A model generated the notes under the pieces. That model was not told the origin of the DNA. It ran no database searches and worked only from the letters and a program-made list of their open reading frames with translations. From Pseudogulbenkiania sp. MAI-1 (GTDB lineage Bacteria > Pseudomonadota > Gammaproteobacteria > Burkholderiales > Chromobacteriaceae), in NCBI RefSeq assembly GCF_000527175.1, contig NZ_AZUR01000001.1, positions 2,332,501-2,396,500 of the forward strand: 64,000 nucleotides of DNA, written 5' to 3'. Made by a program: the position numbers and the translations under genes. Shown here piece after piece: positions 48,270-55,325 of this stretch (positions are counted from its first letter, which is position 1; each line of letters begins with the position of its first letter).

Positions 48270-49268
48270 TTACAGAGCGGCTTTCACCTTCGCTGCGACT
48301 GCGGCTGGAACCCATTTGGTCCACACGCTCTCACGCTCTTTGAGGAACCGCTTCGCCGCATCCTCGCCGCTTGCCTGGTTATCGGTCATCCAAGCGAGCA
48401 CCTTATTCACCTCGGCATTCGAGAATGAACGTGCCTTCAGATAATCGATAGCCGGTCCCGCGCGTTTCGCGAAATCGGTGGTCACGAGAGTCTTGGGAAC
48501 TTGTGCCGGCCAATCATTGGGCTTGGGATTCGGGCAGTCCGCCACCGTTGTGCAGCGTTTCCACTCCGCGGCATCATGCGGTACCGAACGAAGCTTGACC
48601 ATCTTGTATTTACCCAGAAGAGCGGTCGGGGCCCAGTAATAACCAAGCCAGCCTTGCTTTCGTTGGTAGGCCTTGATCAGCGAACCATCCAGCGCGGCAG
48701 CCGAGCCCGTCGCGACCAGCGTGAAGCCGGCATTCTTGGCGTTGTTGCCCTTGAACAGCTGTCCCGTGATGACCGTCGAACCCCAGCCTTGCGGTCCGTT
48801 GTATACCGCCCCTTTCGAAGGATCCTCTGGTGCCGGGAACAGCTTTGGCTGCTTGAGTGCATCGGCTATCGTCTTGATCTCCGGATGTGCATCCGCAATG
48901 TATTTCGGGATCCACCATCCCTCTACATAGCCATCAGGCAACACGTTTACGGTAGCGATTAGCCTCTTCTCGCTCAGCCCCCGTTCTATCACAGTGGGCG
49001 CCAGGTTAATTGCGGCTTCGGGAGCAATGTCAGGCTTGCCCTTCTCCGCCATCGAGGTAAGGGTCGGAACCGTATCACCCGTGATCAATTGCGCGTTACA
49101 GCTGTAACCTTTACTGAGAATAATCTTGTCGATGTTCGCCAGCAGCTCTGCGGATTGCCAGTTCATGCTCGCGATAGTCACATCGCCGCACTCAGCTGAA
49201 AATGCATAGCCTGCCGATGCACAAAGTACAACGCCCAAGCTAACCGACTTCGCCATTGATGTTTTCAT
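48270..49268 (-). CDS. proX: quaternary-amine ABC transporter substrate-binding protein (ProX-type)
   Basis: The 332-residue periplasmic protein has a signal peptide (about residues 1-24, VSLGVVLCASAGYAFSAE). An OpuAC/ProX domain follows, with SMNWQSAELLANIDKIIL and aromatic residues (EGWWIPKYI, GWLGYYWAP) suited to a quaternary ammonium cage. The start at 49268 has ggagagg upstream. It is the first gene of proXWV-etfBA, with operator site 6 about 140 bases upstream. A decayed second copy of its 3' end lies at 49510-49680. Confidence 0.93.
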   Translation of the reverse strand: MKTSMAKSVSLGVVLCASAGYAFSAECGDVTIASMNWQSAELLANIDKIILSKGYSCNAQLITGDTVPTLTSMAEKGKPDIAPEAAINLAPTVIERGLSEKRLIATVNVLPDGYVEGWWIPKYIADAHPEIKTIADALKQPKLFPAPEDPSKGAVYNGPQGWGSTVITGQLFKGNNAKNAGFTLVATGSAAALDGSLIKAYQRKQGWLGYYWAPTALLGKYKMVKLRSVPHDAAEWKRCTTVADCPNPKPNDWPAQVPKTLVTTDFAKRAGPAIDYLKARSFSNAEVNKVLAWMTDNQASGEDAAKRFLKERESVWTKWVPAAVAAKVKAAL

Positions 49269-49401
49269 TTCTCTACCTCTCCTTTGAAGGATCTGTTCTC
49301 CGGTACCACCGTGCTTAAAGATAGCCAGCAAATCGCCCCTCCTGTTCAGGATGATCTCAAACCCTGCCTTCTTCGAGCATTCTTAATAGTGCCGCAACAC
49401 C

Positions 49402-49418
49402 ATTATAGTATACAAATT
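49402..49418. promoter_or_regulatory. GntR-type operator, GTATAC core (site 6)
   Basis: Core GTATAC at 49408-49413 in attaTAGTATACAAatt fits TNGTATACNA. It lies upstream of proX in AT-rich DNA and is well placed to control the whole proXWV-etfBA series. Confidence 0.62.
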
Positions 49419-49509
49419 TAAATTTTAGGATACCAACAGCCATGCGGTTAGCGGCATGCCCACCTCACAAACGGGATGCCTCCACCTCTCAAGACAAACA
49501 GGGCCCTCG

Positions 49510-49680
49510 ATCTGCGTCCGATGCAGATCAAGTCCACCAGCTCGCCCTTCGCGGCGACTGCGTAAGGAACCCATCTGGGCCACACGATCTCACGCTTTTT
49601 GAGGAAGCTCTTAGACACATCCTCACCGCTCGCCTAGTTATCGGTTATCCAAGCTACCGCCTTATTCGCCACACCCACAC
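49510..49680 (-). pseudogene. 3' remnant of a second proX gene
   Basis: On the minus strand the sequence reads NKAVAWITDN-stop-ASGEDVSKSFLKKREIVW and then WVPYAVAAKG. It is clearly homologous to the end of the intact ProX (NKVLAWMTDNQASGED ... WVPAAVAAK). Nucleotide similarity to 48245-48410 is also obvious and includes half of the hairpin after proX. The gene is broken by a stop in place of Gln and its normal end is altered. It sits between the StcD-like gene and the proX promoter. Confidence 0.8.
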
Positions 49681-49763
49681 TTAGACCGACTACACATTGC
49701 AGTATCAGCACCGGCATTCACCAACATCTGTCGGTGCTGATCTTCCACCGATAATGTCGTCGA

Positions 49764-51800
49764 TTAAATATCTTTCATCAGCCTCAGCGCATCATATACA
49801 GCCGCATGCGTATTTCGACCAGCGACAGCATCGCCAATACGGAATAGTTGGAATTTTCCAGCTTCATTCGTGTTGACTTTCTGCTGACGACCTTCGATAA
49901 GGTCACCATAATCGACCGCGCCGAGGTTCGAGGAAAGTGGCTTCAGATCAAAATACAGACTATCGTTCGGAAGCGTGCCATGATTCACAATGATTTGATC
50001 ATAGCGTTGTTCTTTGCGAATACCGCCGTAGTCACTTCCGATCACGGCTACCAATTCGTTGCCATCGCGCCTTACTTCATCGAGCGTATAGGTAACGGTA
50101 AATGTCACGTCTTTATTTTGCAGAGCCCGCATATAAGGCACCAGGTTCATCGCCATCACTTCAGGGGCAAACGACCGGTCTCGTGTCATAACCTCAACCT
50201 TCCCGCCCGACGCGGCGATAATCTCAGCAGCTTGCAAGCCTGCGTGATCACCCGCGTCATCATAGATGAGAACATTCTTACCCAGCTTTATACCTCCCGA
50301 GATAATGTCCCAGGCAGATAGCACCAAGTCATTGCCTTCTTTCAACACTTCGGTGTGTGGCAACCCTCCGGTCGCAATCACAACGACATCAGGGCTTTCC
50401 TGAAGCACCGTGTCTGCTTCCGCCCACGTGTTGTATTTGAAAATGACACCCTTTGCCTCACATTGCGCGAGCCGCCAATCGGTAATGCCCAACATTTCTC
50501 GACGTCTTTCACTTTGGGCAGTTAGCAAGATTTGCCCGCCGACCTTGCTTGCAGCCTCGATGACGGTAACGTCATGACCTCGCTCGGCAGCAACACGCGC
50601 CGCCTCAAGACCAGCTGGACCAGCACCGACGATGACGACCTTGCGCTTGACGTCAGCCTTGGGAATATCGTGCGGCATTGTCTCCTCACGCCCAGTGGCT
50701 GCGTTATGAATACAGAGGGCCATACCACCCTGATAGATCCGGTCGAGACAGTAATTCGCTCCGACACAGGGGCGGATTTCATGCTCCCTCTTTTCGATGA
50801 TCTTGCGAACAATATGAGGATCCGCAAGATGAGCACGAGTCATCCCAATCATGTCGACCTTGCCTGACGCGATCGCATAACGGGCAGTGGCCACGTCCTG
50901 GATTCTTGTCGCATGGAACACGGGGAAACGAGTGGCCGCCCGGACTTCGCCTGCCAGTTCCAGATGTGGGGCGCTGGCCATACCCATGATCGGAATCTGA
51001 TCGGTCAAGCCGGCATCGGTTTCAATATGGCCGCGGGTAACATTCAGGAAGTCGATCAGTCCACTGTCTTTCAGACGATGCGAAATCTGGAGCCCTTCTT
51101 CCTTGCCGTAACCGGTAGCGCAATCCTCGTCCGCGACATATCTCACGCCGAGGATGAACTCAGGGCCTACCCGTTCCCTAACTGCACCCAGCACCTCCAG
51201 TGAGAATCGCATCCGATTCTCAAGACTGCCACCATACTCGTTCAGGAGTTCGTTGCTCATTGGCGACCAGAATTGCGAAAGCAGGTGACCAAATGACTCA
51301 AACTCGACCCCGTCAACGCCACTGGCCTTCATCCGTTCCGCCGCATCAGCAAAATCTTTCTTGATGCGCTCGATATCCCATTCCTCGATGAGCTTCGGGA
51401 AAGCCCGGTGCGATGGTTCGCGGACATGGGTAGGAGCAACCACAGGCAACCAGTCAGCCTTATCCCACCGCGTCCGACGACCAAGATGAGTCAGTTGAAT
51501 CATGACCGCTGCGCCGTGCTCGTGGCATGCATCGGTCAACTCACTCATCCAACGGACAACCTCGTCCTTGTACGCAAGGATGTTGTTAAAAACCGGGGGG
51601 CTATCCCTTGAAACCGCGGCCGAGCCCGCCGTCATCGTTAGTGCAAGCCCTGCTTTTGCCCGCTCCACGTGATAAGCACGATAGCGGCCCTTCGGCATCC
51701 CATCTTCCGGATAAGCAGGCTCATGAGAGCTGGTCATCAGGCGGTTCCGCAGGGTGAGGTGTTTGAGTTTGAACGGCTGGAGAAGCGGATCATTCGACAT
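49764..51800 (-). CDS. trimethylamine dehydrogenase/StcD-family flavoprotein (probable N-demethylase)
   Basis: The 678-residue protein has an old-yellow-enzyme FMN barrel (1-350; MSNDPLLQPFKLKHLTLRNRL split in two, MIQLTHLGRR, NEYGGSLENRMRFSLEVL). Cys residues of a 4Fe-4S site (CVGANYCLDR ... GGMALCIHN) come next. A C-terminal dinucleotide-binding part follows (VVIVGAGPAGLEAARVAAERGHDV, and a second around NVLIYDDAGDHAGLQAAE). This is the plan of trimethylamine dehydrogenase, dimethylglycine demethylase DgcA and N-methylproline demethylase StcD. TMADH passes its electrons to ETF, and an etfBA pair lies downstream. The substrate is probably an N-methylated amine; formaldehyde would be released. 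Confidence 0.88.
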   Translation of the reverse strand: MSNDPLLQPFKLKHLTLRNRLMTSSHEPAYPEDGMPKGRYRAYHVERAKAGLALTMTAGSAAVSRDSPPVFNNILAYKDEVVRWMSELTDACHEHGAAVMIQLTHLGRRTRWDKADWLPVVAPTHVREPSHRAFPKLIEEWDIERIKKDFADAAERMKASGVDGVEFESFGHLLSQFWSPMSNELLNEYGGSLENRMRFSLEVLGAVRERVGPEFILGVRYVADEDCATGYGKEEGLQISHRLKDSGLIDFLNVTRGHIETDAGLTDQIPIMGMASAPHLELAGEVRAATRFPVFHATRIQDVATARYAIASGKVDMIGMTRAHLADPHIVRKIIEKREHEIRPCVGANYCLDRIYQGGMALCIHNAATGREETMPHDIPKADVKRKVVIVGAGPAGLEAARVAAERGHDVTVIEAASKVGGQILLTAQSERRREMLGITDWRLAQCEAKGVIFKYNTWAEADTVLQESPDVVVIATGGLPHTEVLKEGNDLVLSAWDIISGGIKLGKNVLIYDDAGDHAGLQAAEIIAASGGKVEVMTRDRSFAPEVMAMNLVPYMRALQNKDVTFTVTYTLDEVRRDGNELVAVIGSDYGGIRKEQRYDQIIVNHGTLPNDSLYFDLKPLSSNLGAVDYGDLIEGRQQKVNTNEAGKFQLFRIGDAVAGRNTHAAVYDALRLMKDI

Positions 51801-51845
51801 GTTTGGGCTCCAAATGAGGGGAGTAGTGAGCCTTAAGTTAGTTGA

Positions 51846-51908
51846 CCTAGACACATGTGTCAACAATGACTAACACTAAAGTACACTCACTAGACACATG
51901 TGTATATT
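51846..51908. promoter_or_regulatory. paired operator for the divergent TetR regulator
   Basis: Two copies of the palindrome tagacacatgtgt lie at 51847-51860 and 51892-51905, 45 bases apart, between the divergent StcD-like and TetR genes. The core ACACATGTGT is a perfect palindrome, a typical TetR-type site. Confidence 0.7.
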
Positions 51909-51958
51909 TCTACAACAGGCTTCTGCTAAACTTCTCGTGAACGAAATGGAGCATGGTG

Positions 51959-52591
51959 ATGATCGAAACAGGATCGAGGGGCTCGCCTGACGTATGGCTC
52001 GATGCAGCTTACGAGGTGTTGATCCAGTCCGGCGTGGATGCCGTACGCATCTTGCCGCTGGCAAAAAATCTCAAACTCTCACGGGCAAGTTTCTATTGGT
52101 TCTTCAAGGACAGAGACGAACTCCTGGAGGGACTGCTGGACCGGTGGCGTAACAAAAATACGGGAAGTTTGATAAGGCAGTCTGAGGCATACGCAGATAC
52201 GATCGTCGAAGGGATGCTGAACGTCACTGACTGCTGGTTCCGGAAGGAGATGTTCGATCCCAAGCTTGAATTCGCAATCCGCAGTTGGGCCCTTCAGTCC
52301 CCGACACTACAAGAGGAACTCCAGGCTGCGGATAACTTACGCATTGACGCAATCAAGCAAATGCTAATGCGCTTCGGCATGCCACTGCAGACAGCAGACG
52401 TCCGTGCTCGAGCGGTTTACCTCATCCAAATTGGATATATTTCCCTGCATACAAAGGAGGATATGGCAATACGGATGAAACGCATCCCTGAGTATGTGGC
52501 AATGTACACAGGGGTCTATCCTGAGCAACGGGAACTGGATCGCTTCTACTCCAGGATCGGCTTCGACACCGATTCAATGAAGGTTCTATAA
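51959..52591 (+). CDS. TetR-family regulator
   Basis: The 210-residue regulator has an N-terminal HTH (about 10-60; DVWLDAAYEVLIQSGVDAVRI, LAKNLKLSRASFYWFFKDRDELLEGLL), then a helical ligand domain. The HTH is of the less common type with FYWFF where most TetR proteins have YYHF. The start at 51959 has ggag seven bases upstream; ATG 51953 is also possible. It is divergent from the StcD-like gene and likely binds the two ACACATGTGT sites between them. Confidence 0.87.
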   Translation: MIETGSRGSPDVWLDAAYEVLIQSGVDAVRILPLAKNLKLSRASFYWFFKDRDELLEGLLDRWRNKNTGSLIRQSEAYADTIVEGMLNVTDCWFRKEMFDPKLEFAIRSWALQSPTLQEELQAADNLRIDAIKQMLMRFGMPLQTADVRARAVYLIQIGYISLHTKEDMAIRMKRIPEYVAMYTGVYPEQRELDRFYSRIGFDTDSMKVL

Positions 52592-52689
52592 ATCAGAGAT
52601 TAGGAGGGGCAGCCTTCCTGTATGCGATCACAGTAAGCTGCTCTGTGCGAAGTGCATCGGTACCGATGCCTGCCCTCCCAGAATGCTCC

Positions 52690-52880
52690 CCACTGACAAG
52701 GGGGGCTATTTTCACATCGACGTCGAATACCTGCCACAGTTACCCCACTAAACGTCCCCACGCTATCTATTTCGTTGCGATGGACCGTGACACCCGCTAA
52801 GTCTTTGTGCAGATCAAGTCGCACAAGACAGCAAGACCCTGGGCTTTCCTGACTGTTTTTACAGAGGACAATGTCGTGCC
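52690..52880 (+). pseudogene. IS481-family transposase remnant
   Basis: Plus-strand fragments read GYFHIDVEYLPQLPH and, after a frameshift, VAMDRDTR-stop-VFVQIKSHKTARPWAFL. These correspond to the first catalytic Asp region of IS481/rve integrase-like transposases (HMDVKYLPQ ... VAIDRATRWVF). Both ends are missing. It lies in the 430-base gap before the Ldh2 gene. Confidence 0.7.
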
Positions 52881-52911
52881 ACGTCCGAAACTTGACAGCT
52901 ACACAAGCAAA

Positions 52912-52927
52912 TTTTAGTATACGATAC
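52912..52927. promoter_or_regulatory. GntR-type operator, GTATAC core (site 7)
   Basis: Core GTATAC at 52917-52922 in atttTAGTATACGAtac fits TNGTATACNA. Read on the other strand it is ATCGTATACTAAAA, the same 14 bases as site 1. It lies about 100 bases before the small reading frame at 53025. Confidence 0.65.
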
Positions 52928-53024
52928 ACACAAAAAAGATACTAACAACCCATATTTATAATTCCCTCCCCTAACATGCCTGTTACTCCACCCTACTGTT
53001 GACACAAAAGGAGCCATTTCTGTC

Positions 53025-53171
53025 ATGAATGGCATGTTGGAAACTGTTTTTACAGGCAATCTGACCGAGGAAGTTCAGGTCAGGAAATACAAGGGTGCCG
53101 TTTCCACAAGATTTGTTGCCAAGGGCAGCGAGTTGAACATTTTGCCGTTCAAATTGAGAGGAAGACGATGA
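53025..53171 (+). CDS. small leader reading frame, 48 codons, coupled to the Ldh2 gene
   Basis: An ATG with aaaaggag about ten bases upstream opens a 48-codon frame (MNGMLETVFTGNLTEEV ... FKLRGRR). Its stop overlaps the start of the next gene as ATGA. The predicted peptide is basic at the C-terminus. I do not recognise it. The overlap suggests translational coupling, either as a real small protein or a leader that loads ribosomes onto the Ldh2 gene. Confidence 0.45.
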   Translation: MNGMLETVFTGNLTEEVQVRKYKGAVSTRFVAKGSELNILPFKLRGRR

Positions 53172-54136
53172 GGTATGAAACGGAGGACGCTCGAGAAATT
53201 GCACGGCGAGCAGCGATAAATGCCGGTGCAAGTGATGACGTAGCCATTTCGCTGGCCAATGCAGTGGTCGCTGCAGAGTGGGCCGGCAAACCTTTGGTAG
53301 GCTTTGCGCACTTGGTCGACTATCTGGATGGTTTTGCCAAGGGGCGTATCGCTGGGGATGCGGAGCCCGAGATCACCTTTCCCGCACCGACGGCGATCCG
53401 GGTCGATGCAAAAGGTGGCATTGCGCAACTCGGTTTTGATCGGGCTTTCGACCACATTGTCGACCGTGCACACACGTATGGGGTTACGGTATTTGCACAG
53501 GCTAACAGCTATACGGTCGGAGAACTAGGCTACTACACCCGACGTTTGGCTGAAGCTGGACTGGTATCACTCGCCGTATGCAATGCAGTGGCTCATATGA
53601 CAACACTCGAAAGTCGCAAAGCAGTCTTCGGTACCAACCCCCTGTCTTTCGCTGCCCCAGTTGAAAACGGTAAGCCATTCGTCATTGATCAGGCGACAAG
53701 CGCATCGGCTTTTGTCAACGTACGACAGGCTGCGGAACGTGGTGAGGCTATCCCCGAGGGGTGGGCTGTCGACGCAGCTGGAAATCCTACAACCGATGCG
53801 CGCGAGGCCGTAAAGGGACTGCTCCTCGCGTTCGGCGGTGCGCGCGGGGCCAACATTGCTTTCATTGTCGAAATTTTGGCTGCGGGACTGACAGGCGCAA
53901 ACTGGTCGATGGATGCGCCTTCATTCTCGGAAGGAAATCAATCCCCCGGTGTTGGTCTCTTCATCGTTGCGTTTAAGCCAGATCTCCTTGCCCCCGACTT
54001 TGCCGCACGTCTAGCTTCACAGCTTGAACGACTGGCAGCGCAAGGCGTCCGAATTCCCGGAAGCCATCATACTGTCACTGAGCTTGACCTCCCCTCCTCA
54101 CTCGTAGCAAAAATCGAAGGATTTAAGAGTTCCTAA
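53168..54136 (+). CDS. Ldh2/malate dehydrogenase-family NAD(P) oxidoreductase (possible cyclic-imine reductase)
   Basis: This 322-residue protein of the Ldh2/MdhG/ComC/DpkA superfamily has VGFAHLVDYLDG (catalytic His region), AQANSYTVGELGYYTRRLAEAG, AVFGTNPLSFAAP and DQATSASAFVNV. Family members reduce malate, ureidoglycolate or the imines pyrroline-2- and piperideine-2-carboxylate. The neighbour is a ProC-like reductase and the operator is shared with etf genes, so an imine formed by amine oxidation is the likeliest substrate. It would act in the cytoplasm with NADPH or NADH. ATG 53168 has gaggaag upstream. Confidence 0.82.
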   Translation: MRYETEDAREIARRAAINAGASDDVAISLANAVVAAEWAGKPLVGFAHLVDYLDGFAKGRIAGDAEPEITFPAPTAIRVDAKGGIAQLGFDRAFDHIVDRAHTYGVTVFAQANSYTVGELGYYTRRLAEAGLVSLAVCNAVAHMTTLESRKAVFGTNPLSFAAPVENGKPFVIDQATSASAFVNVRQAAERGEAIPEGWAVDAAGNPTTDAREAVKGLLLAFGGARGANIAFIVEILAAGLTGANWSMDAPSFSEGNQSPGVGLFIVAFKPDLLAPDFAARLASQLERLAAQGVRIPGSHHTVTELDLPSSLVAKIEGFKSS

Positions 54137-54182
54137 ATCCTGCCTACAAGTATCTAGACTATTAATGCTGAAGGAGGACTGC

Positions 54183-54974
54183 ATGAGTGGCAGCGATGCA
54201 ACTACCATTGGTTTCGTAGGTACGGGGGCGATTACTAAGGCAATCGTAACCGGGCTTGTAGATCATGCCGGCGTGCGGGGAGAGATTTGGCTGTCCCCGA
54301 GGAGTGCTGAAATTGTGACGGTGCTCACAACGCGTTATCCGAATGTCCGTGTTGCAAAGGACAATCAGGATGTCGTCGACAGATCGAGACGTGTATTTAT
54401 GGCCGTGCGCCCTCAGGTTGCTCAGGAAGTTCTGTCAGAACTCAGTTTCTCGGAAGAGCACATCGTGATCAATCTTATAGCTGGGTATACCTGCGAGCGA
54501 TTGGAACGAGACTCGGCACAGCGCCCGGGCCGTGTTGTTCGTGCAGTCCCCTTTCCTTCGATCGCCAATGGAAACTGCAAGACGCTTATATTTCCAGATG
54601 ACGAAGATGTACGTCAGATGTTCGAACGGGTCGGAGGGACCGTCGGACTGAGCAGCGAGGCGCAGTTGGAAACCATGGTTGCGATGGGAGCCACCATGGA
54701 ATTGTTTTTTAGAGTACTTCATACGTATGCCGACTGGGCCGAGAAGCGTGGAATCGACTACGCGTCGGCACGTACCTACCTAGCTAGCCAATACGCAGGA
54801 TTGGTTGACATTGCGATCGCCAGCCAGATCCCCTTCGACGTTCTTAGCAAACAGTTCACCACTAAGGGCGGCTTGAACGAGCAAGTGACTACTACGTTCG
54901 AAAATGGCGGTGGCTTCGGCTTGCTCCAGGAGGCGCTGGATCAAGTCGAGCGGAGGCTCCTAGCTAGTGAATGA
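54183..54974 (+). CDS. ProC-like pyrroline-5-carboxylate reductase family protein
   Basis: The 263-residue protein has a Rossmann start (IGFVGTGAITKAIVTGL), VRAVPFPSIANG where ProC has MPNTP, and a C-terminal dimer domain with TTKGGLNEQV in place of SKGGTT. It is much more divergent than the ProC at 27528, so it probably acts on a different imine or keto acid. The ATG at 54183 has a perfect aaggagg. It follows the Ldh2 gene by 46 bases in one transcript. Confidence 0.82.
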   Translation: MSGSDATTIGFVGTGAITKAIVTGLVDHAGVRGEIWLSPRSAEIVTVLTTRYPNVRVAKDNQDVVDRSRRVFMAVRPQVAQEVLSELSFSEEHIVINLIAGYTCERLERDSAQRPGRVVRAVPFPSIANGNCKTLIFPDDEDVRQMFERVGGTVGLSSEAQLETMVAMGATMELFFRVLHTYADWAEKRGIDYASARTYLASQYAGLVDIAIASQIPFDVLSKQFTTKGGLNEQVTTTFENGGGFGLLQEALDQVERRLLASE

Positions 54975-55049
54975 GAAATGGATTGCTGCGGAACTGACAG
55001 CGTAGCCCCTGCACAAGGGCAATTGGGCGGCCGCGTTATAGGCCAAACA

Positions 55050-55240
55050 TTAATGGACAGGATTGATCTTGCCCCGAGTTTGCAGGCACTCTAATGAGTC
55101 TGCTTTGGTCAGTTTCTTGAACTCAACCGGGTTGAGATAGCCCAGGGTCGAGTGCCGACAGCAACGATTGTAAAACCTCTCCAAGTACTCAAAGATCACT
55201 GCCAGAGTCTCCTCGGGTAGCTTAGCTTTCATGGGATGAG
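55050..55240 (-). pseudogene. IS3-family transposase C-terminal remnant
   Basis: Minus-strand translation gives ETLAVIFEYLERFYNRCCRHSTLG (in parts) and YLNPVEFKKLTKA, the end of the IS3 OrfB integrase domain (normally RRHSTLGYLSPVEFE). The catalytic core is missing. It lies directly between the ProC-like gene and gapN. Confidence 0.85.
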
Positions 55241-55325
55241 CTGCCTCTATCCGAGTTATTCGTGAGCTTCCTTGGCAAAAAAATGGGCCGCCCGCGCCCA
55301 TCGGCAGGCGGCCACCGGGAAAAGC

